The translations under genes were made by a program, and so were the position numbers. This document shows, one piece after another, positions 45,401 to 54,551 of a stretch of 64,000 nt of DNA. Origin of the DNA: JAJZMY01 sp964604635 (GTDB lineage: Archaea; Micrarchaeota; Micrarchaeia; Micrarchaeales; Micrarchaeaceae); contig CAZRZO010000002.1 of assembly GCA_964604635.1 (NCBI GenBank), positions 4,700-68,699 of the forward strand, in the 5' to 3' direction. The notes under the pieces were generated by a model. That model was not told the DNA's origin. It did not search any database and saw only the letters and a program-made list of their open reading frames with translations. Numbering within the stretch: position 1 is the first letter of the stretch; the number at the start of each line of letters is the position of its first letter.

Positions 45401-46531
45401 TTAAATCACTTTTCTTAATACATTTTCTGAACTTAATGCTGGTGCTCCTAAAAGATCACCAATTTCTTCCATAAAATCAAATGCAATTAATAATGAAAAT
45501 ATATAAATTATTAAAGTATATAAAACTGGTTCTATTATTTCCTTAACAAGGAATTCAAAAGGTGGTTTTAATATTCCACCAGATCCAATTGTTATTATAT
45601 TACTTATTGATGCTAAAAATCCACTAATACTTGATGGTGCTTTTGTAAAATCATTATTAATTTTATTTACTGCACTTGAACTAGAATAACAAGATGAATT
45701 ATGTGCTGCTAATGATGTTGCTGATGCTGAACATAAAAGAGCATTAGAACCCATTAATCCAAAAAAAAGCATTATTGGGAACATCACAAATAAACCAGCA
45801 AATAATCCTAAAAATGCACCACCAGCAGCTCTTGTCCAAGGTAATGCCCTAAAAATAATACCCAGATAAAGGAAAATTGGAAAAAAAGAATAAATAATTC
45901 CTAATATAACAGACATACCTAGCATAAGCATAAGCATAAGTCCACTAATACTTATTGCAATATTTAATGGATTTGAAATAATTCTAAATCCAGCAAAAGG
46001 TGCAATTGAAAATCCCATAAAAATAGGTTCAACAGATATTTGAACATTTGAAATTGTTTGTAAAATTATATTTGAAATAGATAATTGAAATAATGGAGCC
46101 ATTAAACCTAATGAAGCACCTACCATTACTTTACAATCATATGCATAAATATGTGTTATTGAACTTATACTTGATGAAGATGAGCTAAATAAATTAAATA
46201 CCATAAGAAAAATAACAATAACAATACCAGTTAATATTATTTCTCCTATTTCATTCCTTGTAAATATTAATAATTTTTCTATTCCAAAAGCATATGCAAT
46301 TGCATATAAAAATCCAATAACAGTAATCATTATTGAAATTATTAATATTGCCATTTTCAACAATGCATTCGGTGCATTTGGTGCAAATGTAAAAATTGCA
46401 TTATTAGGATTTATTAAACCATTTGCACCTTCACAAAATTGTGCAACTGATTCAGCATGTATACTAGGTAAAATTATAATTAAAATTAATAAAAGTAAAT
46501 ATATTTTTTTGTTTATAAATTTTTCAATCAT
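45401..46531 (-). CDS. VirB6/TrbL/CedA-like polytopic protein, paralogue 4
   Basis: A 376-aa protein with a signal peptide (residues ~8-27) and seven or so helices. The N-terminal loop has one Cys. The shared module reads LGIIFRALPWTRAAGGAFLG. A serine-rich extracytoplasmic loop with two Cys (LCSASATS and NSSCYSSSSA) follows the motif. The final helices end near FDFMEEIGDLLGAP. It lies 36 bp after paralogue 3 and 4 bp before paralogue 5. Confidence 0.6.
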   Translation of the reverse strand: MIEKFINKKIYLLLLILIIILPSIHAESVAQFCEGANGLINPNNAIFTFAPNAPNALLKMAILIISIMITVIGFLYAIAYAFGIEKLLIFTRNEIGEIILTGIVIVIFLMVFNLFSSSSSSISSITHIYAYDCKVMVGASLGLMAPLFQLSISNIILQTISNVQISVEPIFMGFSIAPFAGFRIISNPLNIAISISGLMLMLMLGMSVILGIIYSFFPIFLYLGIIFRALPWTRAAGGAFLGLFAGLFVMFPIMLFFGLMGSNALLCSASATSLAAHNSSCYSSSSAVNKINNDFTKAPSSISGFLASISNIITIGSGGILKPPFEFLVKEIIEPVLYTLIIYIFSLLIAFDFMEEIGDLLGAPALSSENVLRKVI

Positions 46532-46567
46532 TTTATCTCAATTTATACATTTTTAATAAAGTACATA

Positions 46568-48148
46568 TTATATTAATTTACTTAATCCTGCAAGGCTTGT
46601 ATCACCTCCAAAAAGTCCTGATAATCCAATAATTGCTGAAATAACAATGAATAAATTAATTATTGGTAGGAAAAATGCAGTAATTCCTATTATTCCATAA
46701 GATTCAAGATATTTAAAAAATACTCTTAATAATGCATGAGGGCTGCAATTAGGATCAATTTCAAGTTTTGGGAAAAATGTAGGTATTATGCTTGCACCTG
46801 ATGCAAAAAGTTGAACTCCTGATGAAAAAGGTACTAGTAATTCAATTGTATCTAAACTTTCACCTAATATTATATTGTTGTTAGTTGGCCAGCATTGATA
46901 ATAATATGCAATTTTATTTAATTGTGGTTCAATAAAGAAATTAAGATCATAAGGATATTGAACTGGTTTTTTTGCTGAATATGTTTCTGGTTTATTTGAT
47001 GGATAACCAGGAATAAATGTTATTTGTTTTGTTTCAATTGTATTAAATCCATAGATTCCAGCAACACATCCACTTGCACTAGGATTTGATATACACGAAC
47101 TAGGACTTGTTGATATTAAATTCCCAATCCCATTTCCTAGTCCTAAATATTCTAAACTAAAAACAGCTGGAAAAATTAATACCATACCAAGTCCAATAGC
47201 AATTAATAGTCCACCTATTTTTCTTGTGAATATTGTTGATCTTAAAACAAAACCACTGAATATAAGCCAAGGCCAGGCATACAAGGAAATAATTACAAAT
47301 AATAATTGAGCAATAAAAGAATCAAATGCAGTTGTAATTAATATTCCAATTGTTCCTAGTTCTTTATAAACAATATCATATCCAGCATAAGGTGTAAATG
47401 CAAATCTAATATAAAGAACTGGTAATGTTGCTATTGCTGCTATTCCACCAAATCCAGAACTAAGTGATGTTGCTGCTGAACAATCAAGTACTGTTGCAAT
47501 AGGATCAAACAAGTCTTCTGGTGCTGGAATACACCAACTCATTGTTGGTGTTACTGTTGATAAATATCCAATAAAGCTATCAAGAATAAATAAATTATTT
47601 AAATTATGTCCTGTTTGGTTTGTTATATTAGCAAGTATTATCCCAGATGCAACCAGAGGATAATCAATATGTCTTGTTGCTGAGTCAAGAGATGTTAAGG
47701 AACATAATCCAGGAAATTGATTATCTTTTGATGTAAGAAAAGAATTTCCACTGTTTTTTCCAATAATATCTAGTGGACTAGTTTTGTATAAATTATTACA
47801 TAATGTATCAATTGTTCCTGGATTTAATGGTGCTCTTGTTTTTGATGATAATACTGATGAAGAACGTATTGATGATGAAGGTCCATAAAAAAAATTAGTA
47901 GAAGATAAAACATTATCAAAAGTTATTGCTAAAGTAAGCAAAGATCCAATAATAATTACTGCTAATATTGCTGTTCCAATTGCTTGATATGCTTCTTCTT
48001 TTGCACCTTCTTTTACTTTTGAATTATTAAGAAGAGTACCAATAAGCCACCAAATACCAACAATTGCAAAATCAAGAATTAATGCTATTAATACTAATGG
48101 CATTATTGCTGTTTTTACTGAATTGAAACTTGTTAAAAATAAAAACAT
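46568..48148 (-). CDS. VirB6/TrbL/CedA-like polytopic protein, paralogue 3
   Basis: The largest family member in the cluster, 526 aa. It starts directly with membrane segments and has no clear cleavable signal peptide. The helix pair is LIALILDFAIVGIWWLIGTL and EEAYQAIGTAILAVIIIGSL. Two big extracytoplasmic loops carry several Cys. The shared motif is SGFVLRSTIFTRKIGGLLIA, followed by IGLGMVLIFPAVF. The C-terminus ends with membrane segments and GGDTSLAGLSKLI. Position and pattern place it in the same secretion-like operon. Confidence 0.6.
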   Translation of the reverse strand: MFLFLTSFNSVKTAIMPLVLIALILDFAIVGIWWLIGTLLNNSKVKEGAKEEAYQAIGTAILAVIIIGSLLTLAITFDNVLSSTNFFYGPSSSIRSSSVLSSKTRAPLNPGTIDTLCNNLYKTSPLDIIGKNSGNSFLTSKDNQFPGLCSLTSLDSATRHIDYPLVASGIILANITNQTGHNLNNLFILDSFIGYLSTVTPTMSWCIPAPEDLFDPIATVLDCSAATSLSSGFGGIAAIATLPVLYIRFAFTPYAGYDIVYKELGTIGILITTAFDSFIAQLLFVIISLYAWPWLIFSGFVLRSTIFTRKIGGLLIAIGLGMVLIFPAVFSLEYLGLGNGIGNLISTSPSSCISNPSASGCVAGIYGFNTIETKQITFIPGYPSNKPETYSAKKPVQYPYDLNFFIEPQLNKIAYYYQCWPTNNNIILGESLDTIELLVPFSSGVQLFASGASIIPTFFPKLEIDPNCSPHALLRVFFKYLESYGIIGITAFFLPIINLFIVISAIIGLSGLFGGDTSLAGLSKLI

Positions 48149-48178
48149 ATTATCTTTCTATACTATTTTATTATATAC

Positions 48179-49558
48179 TTAAATTAAATTTGTATTCAAT
48201 GCTTTTGATAATCCAGTTGCAAATCCAAGAACAATTGAAAAATCAATTGCAATCATTAAAAATACAGTAAAATCATATTGTGCAATTTCATTTACCATAT
48301 TTAATACATCTTGTACAATTATATTTGGGTCAATTATTGACCATATTATATTACCAGTAATTGCTGTTCCTAGAATACTAAATATCGACGGGATTCCAAC
48401 CCCAAACCATTTAAATTTTTTTGCTGTTATTGGATTTGCTGCAAATAAATTACTAGGTTTAATTTTATTTAATACATAAGTTGAATGTAAATATGAATAA
48501 GATGGATTATTTGAACTAAATATCCAATGAATAGCCCATGCATTAAAAACAATTGTTAATGGAAATATAATATATAGTGCAATTGCTAATGCAAGGATTT
48601 GATTTGCTACTGATTTCAATCCAACACTTTGTGATACTCCTGTTCCACCACCAAATCCAGAAAAAGCAATCATTCTAAATATTAATGCAACTGGTAATAC
48701 AACAGTAAATGCAGTATATTGGATAACAGGTAAAATTAACCATAATATGTATAATAAACCAATACCTACAATTACAATAGGTGCAAAGAAACCAATTAAT
48801 AAATCACTTAAAAGTCCGTATGTAACTCCTAAATCAATTGCTGTTTCAAAATTAACGTTTAAACTCCATCCAGATAAGTTTCCACTAAAACTAGTAGCTG
48901 ATTTAATAGCTTCTAAAGTATTTTTTAATGTTGAACTTGATGCAGTAATAATATCAAATATTAATGAACCACTATTTTGAAATATCATTGAGTCAATATT
49001 AAAGCCAATTGATTCAGTATATATTTGAAGCAATAATTTAATTCCAATATTATTTGCTAAATCACCAACATAATAATCAGCAAATACAAATGGATTACTT
49101 GATGGGAAATTATATCCTGATTGAGAACCTAATGAAGTTGCAATTGATTTTGTAATACCACAAGCAGATGTTGTAAATCCTAATAACATAACAAGGATTA
49201 CAGCACTTATTATTACTTGAATTATTTCTATTTTCATTATTTGTGTAAATTTTTGACTTTCTTTTTGTGAAAAAAATCTTGAGATCATATAAATAAATGA
49301 AATAATTAAAAGACTTATTATCAATACAATAACATTTATCCACATCCAGTTATTATAATTTCCAAATCCAGTTCCACCAAATAAACTACAAGTATTTGTA
49401 TTTGGAACAATTGATGTAAACAATACTGATGGCATTATTGCAGAAGAATTAGAAAATAAATTTATTAATATACCTAAGCTTAGTAAAAATACAAATACAA
49501 TAAATAATTTATTAGTATGTTTGTTTTTATTTTTTATATTATTATTCATAAATTTCAT
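48179..49558 (-). CDS. VirB6/TrbL/CedA-like polytopic protein, paralogue 2
   Basis: A 459-aa protein with a Lys/Asn-rich N-terminus, a signal/anchor helix and further membrane segments. The helix pair is VLIISLLIISFIYMISRFF then IEIIQVIISAVILVMLLGF. The shared motif is diverged: ALIFRMIAFSGFGGGTGVSQ, with an insertion before ALAIALYIIFPLTIV. A second in-frame ATG lies 9 bp after the first. It is 10 bp from paralogue 1 and 30 bp from paralogue 3. Confidence 0.58.
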   Translation of the reverse strand: MKFMNNNIKNKNKHTNKLFIVFVFLLSLGILINLFSNSSAIMPSVLFTSIVPNTNTCSLFGGTGFGNYNNWMWINVIVLIISLLIISFIYMISRFFSQKESQKFTQIMKIEIIQVIISAVILVMLLGFTTSACGITKSIATSLGSQSGYNFPSSNPFVFADYYVGDLANNIGIKLLLQIYTESIGFNIDSMIFQNSGSLIFDIITASSSTLKNTLEAIKSATSFSGNLSGWSLNVNFETAIDLGVTYGLLSDLLIGFFAPIVIVGIGLLYILWLILPVIQYTAFTVVLPVALIFRMIAFSGFGGGTGVSQSVGLKSVANQILALAIALYIIFPLTIVFNAWAIHWIFSSNNPSYSYLHSTYVLNKIKPSNLFAANPITAKKFKWFGVGIPSIFSILGTAITGNIIWSIIDPNIIVQDVLNMVNEIAQYDFTVFLMIAIDFSIVLGFATGLSKALNTNLI

Positions 49559-49568
49559 TTTATTGATT

Positions 49569-50879
49569 TTATACTAATTTTAATTTTCCAATACCTAATT
49601 TTATTGTACCTCCTAGTAATTTTGCAATATTTTGAGTAATTACAACTGTTATTATTAAATCAATTACTAATAATAAAAATTCTATTATTAATGGTAAAAT
49701 TAAATACAATATAAAATTGAAAACAGAAAATATACCTGAAAGTGGTCCAAACATCCCAATTAAAATACCTTCTCCAAAAGATGTAGAATCTCTAAGAGCA
49801 TGAGATATTGCACAAAATGGTGCTTTTACTAAATTAACTATTGTTTCTAAAGAAGTACATATCAATGGATTTATATTAATACTTTTACTATGTGAACTTA
49901 TTTTTGGTGGGACAATAATATGTTGCAAAAAGTTTTGTATTGGTAGATTTATTGCTAATAATAATGTTGGAAATATTAATGCAAATCCAAATGAAATTGC
50001 AATTAACATTCCACCCATTGGTCTTAAAAAAGGTATTGCTCTAAATATTATTCCAATAGGTAATAATATTGAAAGACTTAATCCAATCAAAGGTATAAAT
50101 AAGTCGTGTAAAAATTGAAATAACATTAATAATGGAACAGCAATAAAAGTAAATGCTTGATTTACAAAAGAATAAGGACTATACATTGATTCTAATATAT
50201 TTGAAAAAAATAAATTTTCTTCAACACCAAAAGATAATGCTCCAATAGTCAGGCCAGGTATTGGTAGAATTGGAAGTGGGATATAAAGCATTATTGAAAT
50301 ACTTTTCATAAAACTTAATCCAACAGATACTCCAAGGATTCCCCAATATGCATTATATGCTGATGCAAGTTGTGGTTCAATATAATTTTTTTGAATAGAT
50401 GTATAAAATGAAGACAATGTAGTACTAATTGATGAACTATTTGGTGTTGGATTTCCAATAAGTGCATTTGCAATTCCACCTATTTCAATTATTAATGAGA
50501 AAATTATAAGAACTATTAATACACTTTTTACTAATTCCCATATTTCACTCTTATACCAATCTTTAAATTTTGATATTTCTAATACTTCTCCAATCATATA
50601 TGCTAAACCACCCATTAAAATAGCAAAAACAATACCAATTAATGCAATTGGAATAGAGGAATTAATACATTTACCAATTGATTCAGTAGTTCCACTTATA
50701 ATACAATAAGAGTTTAATGAAGTAGGTTTAGTAACTACTGTTGAAATAGATGAACTAGGACTGCAAGAAAAACTTAATGTACAAGTACTAGCATTAATTA
50801 CATTTATTGTAAAAATAGAAAATAAAGTAAATAAAAAAAATAAACTAAATATTAAAATACTATAAAATTTTTTATTCAT
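49569..50879 (-). CDS. VirB6/TrbL/CedA-like polytopic protein, paralogue 1
   Basis: A 436-aa protein with a signal peptide (residues ~6-30) and a Cys- and Ser-rich N-terminal loop. The helix pair is IALIGIVFAILMGGLAYMIG then IWELVKSVLIVLIIFSLIIE. The shared motif is IGIIFRAIPFLRPMGGMLIA followed by ISFGFALIFPTLL. Several more helices occupy the C-terminus. It is the first of the six tandem paralogues after the pilin and the six-helix protein. Confidence 0.6.
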   Translation of the reverse strand: MNKKFYSILIFSLFFLFTLFSIFTINVINASTCTLSFSCSPSSSISTVVTKPTSLNSYCIISGTTESIGKCINSSIPIALIGIVFAILMGGLAYMIGEVLEISKFKDWYKSEIWELVKSVLIVLIIFSLIIEIGGIANALIGNPTPNSSSISTTLSSFYTSIQKNYIEPQLASAYNAYWGILGVSVGLSFMKSISIMLYIPLPILPIPGLTIGALSFGVEENLFFSNILESMYSPYSFVNQAFTFIAVPLLMLFQFLHDLFIPLIGLSLSILLPIGIIFRAIPFLRPMGGMLIAISFGFALIFPTLLLAINLPIQNFLQHIIVPPKISSHSKSININPLICTSLETIVNLVKAPFCAISHALRDSTSFGEGILIGMFGPLSGIFSVFNFILYLILPLIIEFLLLVIDLIITVVITQNIAKLLGGTIKLGIGKLKLV

Positions 50880-50972
50880 AGTATTATGTTTATTTATTAA
50901 AGTTTTAATAGTCTTTCTTTTTTGAAGTAATTAAGTTTAATTCTAATATTAAAAATTATTTTTTTTAAAAGA

Positions 50973-51722
50973 TTAATTATTTAATAATGCAAATCTTTTC
51001 ATATATAATTCTGCTTGAAGAATCACAATAAATGGAAGTATAAAAACAGAATTAAAAATAAGCATTGTAAATATTGATACAATTGTTGGGAATGCAAAAT
51101 AATTATTTATTAATATAAATATAAAATCAAAGAATGCAACTAAAATAACTGAAATAAATAACCATAATAGAAAATAATCAATTCTTTTAATAAAAACTGA
51201 AATACCTTTTCTAATTCCTGTCATTATTTTCAGATCATCAATTACTATTGATGATGGTGCATAGAAAAATATTGGAATTAAACATAATAAAATAATAGAA
51301 CTTATTAAACCAGAAAGATTTCCAATTAATCTCGATAATATGATATTTAATGTAATAATTATAAAACTAAATAATAACAAAACAGCAAAAACTTTTCCAG
51401 TATATTTTTCAAGCCCTTCAAATACTTCATTTTTTATTTTTGAATAAGTTCTTTTATGCTTTACAATTATATTTATTGCAACAATTGCAAAACTTAAAAA
51501 TAGTAATGAGAATAGAATAGAAATAATTATTACAATTATATTAAAAATACTTAAATCAAAAATATTTGAAAGTCTTATAAAAATTCCACCAGCATCATTA
51601 AATGTTGGAAAACTTGCAAAAATAGGAATAAGAAGAGCAATAAAAAAAGAAATAGATGAAAACAAAATAAAAACAATATGTTTAGAATATGTTTCTAAGC
51701 TGTATTTAACAACATTAGACAT
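50973..51722 (-). CDS. Six-helix membrane protein in the secretion-like operon
   Basis: A 249-aa protein with about six transmembrane helices. The segment FFYAPSSIVIDDLKIMTGIR followed by a short amphipathic stretch resembles a widespread archaeal/bacterial membrane domain class found in DUF4013/DUF7847-like proteins. It lacks the FR..R..GG motif of the paralogues. It is placed 62 bp downstream of the pilin-like gene and 93 bp upstream of paralogue 1. Its role is unknown, and it may be a scaffold or accessory pore part. Confidence 0.6.
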   Translation of the reverse strand: MSNVVKYSLETYSKHIVFILFSSISFFIALLIPIFASFPTFNDAGGIFIRLSNIFDLSIFNIIVIIISILFSLLFLSFAIVAINIIVKHKRTYSKIKNEVFEGLEKYTGKVFAVLLLFSFIIITLNIILSRLIGNLSGLISSIILLCLIPIFFYAPSSIVIDDLKIMTGIRKGISVFIKRIDYFLLWLFISVILVAFFDFIFILINNYFAFPTIVSIFTMLIFNSVFILPFIVILQAELYMKRFALLNN

Positions 51723-51784
51723 TTTATCATTTTTTATTTTAAAAATTAATTAAATAAGTAATAAAATTACTTATTTTAAATCAA

Positions 51785-52195
51785 TTATGTAGTACTGCAA
51801 CTTTGATTGCTTAATTGTGAATTACCACTTACAATCATATGAAGAATTGCTGGTCCTGCTAAAACAATAATTAATCCAACTACACCTCCTAATAACATAC
51901 CATATGCATAACCTTGCATTTGACCTTTAAGTTGACCTGGCATAATATGGGAACCAGCATATAATGCACCTCCCATAACCATAAGAAGTATTGCTAAAAT
52001 CATTATTACTTCCATAATTGTATCATAAAATGCACACATTGTTGTACTTATTTGATTAGTTGCTTGTGCAGATGCTCCACTAGCACCACCAAGACCAAAA
52101 CCTGCAAATATTAAACCACTAAGTCCTAATATTATTGAGCTTATTAAAATAAATATTTTTAAATTTGATAATATTTTTAAATTTAACATTTTCAT
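51785..52195 (-). CDS. VirB2/CedA1-like pilin candidate
   Basis: A 136-aa protein with an N-terminal signal/membrane segment (IFILISSIILGLSGLIFAGF), a Gly/Ala-rich linker and two further hydrophobic helices separated by a short polar loop. These helices are FYDTIMEVIMILAILLMVMG and YAYGMLLGGVVGLIIVLAGP, linked by GSHIMPGQLKGQMQG. This size and layout are those of VirB2/TrbC-type conjugative pilins and archaeal CedA1/TedC. It heads the minus-strand operon of polytopic paralogues. The family call is by pattern, not alignment. Confidence 0.65.
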   Translation of the reverse strand: MKMLNLKILSNLKIFILISSIILGLSGLIFAGFGLGGASGASAQATNQISTTMCAFYDTIMEVIMILAILLMVMGGALYAGSHIMPGQLKGQMQGYAYGMLLGGVVGLIIVLAGPAILHMIVSGNSQLSNQSCSTT

Positions 52196-52264
52196 CTAAA
52201 TCTCCTATTTTAGTTTAATATAATTATTTGTTAGTATATTTTAAAAATCCTTTTATTTATTTAT

Positions 52265-52534
52265 TTAATTTTTATAATCTATTGATGTATTATCTTCTCT
52301 TGATTGCTGTCTCATTGCAATTCTTTTCTTTTTTTCAAATATTTTTTTATGTTTTGCACAACTTATGCAATAATAAATTTTTCTTCTTCCAAAAAAGCGA
52401 ACATCTTTATCTGTTTTTAATTCAGTGTTAAAACTAATTGATTTATCAAAACTAACTCCTTTATTTCTTGGAACTTTTCTTCCACATGATTCGCATACTA
52501 CTAATGTTTCTCTTCCTCGCATTTTTTCACTCAT
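52265..52534 (-). CDS. rps26e: 30S ribosomal protein eS26
   Basis: An 89-aa zinc-binding ribosomal protein. The first Cys pair lies in VVCESCGRKVPRNKG and the second in RKIYYCISCAKHKKI, matching the eS26 pattern (C..CGr.VP.DKa ... yC..CA.h). The rest is basic. eS26 is present in crenarchaeal, Asgard and some DPANN genomes. It stands alone on the minus strand between the secretion-like operon and a membrane-protein gene. Confidence 0.75.
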   Translation of the reverse strand: MSEKMRGRETLVVCESCGRKVPRNKGVSFDKSISFNTELKTDKDVRFFGRRKIYYCISCAKHKKIFEKKKRIAMRQQSREDNTSIDYKN

Positions 52535-52598
52535 TATTTATTAATTAATATAATTTTTTTATTTATTAATAAATTATTTGAATTATATAAGTATTTAG

Positions 52599-54533
52599 TT
52601 ATTTACTAAAAATAATTGGACAATTATAATAAAATTGGTTGTTATATAATGTACATCTCATTACATTGTATGTTCCATTAATTGAAATACTAATTTCACT
52701 ATTATTTTTTGTTTTATTTAATAAAACAAAATTATTATTCACTAAATTTTGTAATTTTAGCTTATTTATTGCATTATAAGATTCATTTACTAAAATATGT
52801 TCATTATATAATCCAATAGTATCAATATTATTATTTTTATGAATATTTATAAAAATATTTACATAATTCAAACTAGTATTTTTATAAATTATTAATAATT
52901 TATAATTTGTTGTATTTGTTATATTATTTATATTAAAAGAAACTTGTTTTACATAAATATTATAATATTTTAAATATTGGTAATGACCAAAAATTAGTAT
53001 AATAATAAAACTAATAATTAAAATACTTAATAAAATATAAAATAAATTCAATGTTAACTTAATTTGTTTTTGTTTCTCATTTGTTTTATTCTCTAAGTAT
53101 AATATAATAATTAAAAATAAAATAAATATTGAAAAATAAGGTATTATTGATCTTTGAAGGAATAATAATGGGATTAAACTAAATAAAGCAATCAATTCTT
53201 TTTTATTTAAATAAATAAATATTAAAATAAGAATAATACTTGATAGAATAAATAAATATTTAAAATAAGATAGAGGAATTGCAATATAATTAAGTATAAA
53301 AAATCCAAATGGTGCTAAAGAATTTGGAATTAAATAAGAATTTATTGCTAAAAAAACAGAATTAATAAATGCATTAGCATTTTTTACTAAAAAATATAAA
53401 TTTAAAATAGCAAAAACAGATATTGCACCTACAAAATTATAAAAGCCTCTCTTTATTCCTTGATTATTAAAAGAATAAATTATTAAAAATAATACTGGTA
53501 AAAACATTAATTCTTGCATTGATAAAATAAGACCAAGAACTATCCATATATATTTATTATTTATTTTAAAATAAGCAATTAAAAGCAATGAAATTAATAA
53601 TATATCAATAGGAGTTGCAACAGCAAAAATTGAAGCACCTAAAATTAAAATTATTATAAATATTGGTTTTTTCAATTGTTTTTTATCTAATAAAAAAGCA
53701 ATAATAAAAAACAATAAAAAGTCAAATACTAAATATTCAATTTTAGCATCAAAAGAAAATATGTTTTTTAAATTGATTTTCGAAATAAAATAAAAAGGTA
53801 TTGAAGTTAAAAAATACATTGAAGGATAAGGCATATTTGTTATAATTTTATTATTAGTATTAAAAGTTGGCATACTTATATTAAAATTAGAAAAATTAGA
53901 ATAAAGAACATACTGCAAACTATTTGCATTTATTATACTATTTGCATAAGGATTATGATTTAAAATTAATTGTTTAAAAAATAAAAACGAAAGAAATTGT
54001 TCATCTGAAAATACAAATTTTTTAATTCCTGATAAAGTATAAAATGAAAATAATATTATTGATATTAAAAAAAATACAATAATAATTATTTTTAAGTTTC
54101 TTCTGAATTTTTTATTATATTTCTTAGTATTAAATTGTTTGAATAACATTGCTCCTAGGAAAATAAAAAGAACAAGAAATCCAAGAAATAAAGCAGATAT
54201 AAAGTGAAAGAATAAATCAAATATTTGAACTAATATATGAAACTCTAAAAAATTTAAAATAAACATTTGAGAAATGAATAAAAGTAAAAATAAGTAAAAA
54301 ATCAAGTTTTTTGAAATTAAATTTTTAATTATTTTATTTTTTGTTTTAGATTTAAAAAATATAATTAAAGTAGTATATAAAATAAAAATTATTGTTATTA
54401 ATACATTTAATATTAACATTATATTGAACATTTGTCCAAATGCAAAAAATGTTGTTGCATCAAATAAAAAAAGAAAAGAACAGATCCCAAATAATGTAAT
54501 TTTACTGATTTTTATATTTTTTATTTTAAACAT
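52599..54533 (-). CDS. Polytopic membrane protein, GT-C glycosyltransferase-like
   Basis: A 644-aa protein with at least eleven hydrophobic helices and a ~90-aa extracytoplasmic C-terminal domain. The segment FVFSDEQFLSFLFFKQLILN ahead of HNPYANSI, then ITNMPYPSMYFLTSIPFYF, resembles the first loop of GT-C membrane glycosyltransferases (acidic residue, then G/H-NPY and P-YPP). A lipid-linked sugar transferase is a reasonable guess. No donor can be named. It lies just downstream of the nnr gene on the same strand. Confidence 0.55.
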   Translation of the reverse strand: MFKIKNIKISKITLFGICSFLFLFDATTFFAFGQMFNIMLILNVLITIIFILYTTLIIFFKSKTKNKIIKNLISKNLIFYLFLLLFISQMFILNFLEFHILVQIFDLFFHFISALFLGFLVLFIFLGAMLFKQFNTKKYNKKFRRNLKIIIIVFFLISIILFSFYTLSGIKKFVFSDEQFLSFLFFKQLILNHNPYANSIINANSLQYVLYSNFSNFNISMPTFNTNNKIITNMPYPSMYFLTSIPFYFISKINLKNIFSFDAKIEYLVFDFLLFFIIAFLLDKKQLKKPIFIIILILGASIFAVATPIDILLISLLLIAYFKINNKYIWIVLGLILSMQELMFLPVLFLIIYSFNNQGIKRGFYNFVGAISVFAILNLYFLVKNANAFINSVFLAINSYLIPNSLAPFGFFILNYIAIPLSYFKYLFILSSIILILIFIYLNKKELIALFSLIPLLFLQRSIIPYFSIFILFLIIILYLENKTNEKQKQIKLTLNLFYILLSILIISFIIILIFGHYQYLKYYNIYVKQVSFNINNITNTTNYKLLIIYKNTSLNYVNIFINIHKNNNIDTIGLYNEHILVNESYNAINKLKLQNLVNNNFVLLNKTKNNSEISISINGTYNVMRCTLYNNQFYYNCPIIFSK

Positions 54534-54551
54534 AATATTCTTTATTTACTT

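Noticed and set aside
48747..48980. Plus-strand ORF within the paralogue 2 gene
   Set aside because: Antisense to a signal-bearing membrane protein that fits the operon, and it has no ribosome-binding site or recognised family.
43115..50879. Cluster of polytopic proteins as ABC or MFS transporters
   Set aside because: There is no nucleotide-binding subunit and no transporter motif. All have a signal peptide or N-terminal helix, shared FR..R..GG motif and a pilin-like gene at the operon head.
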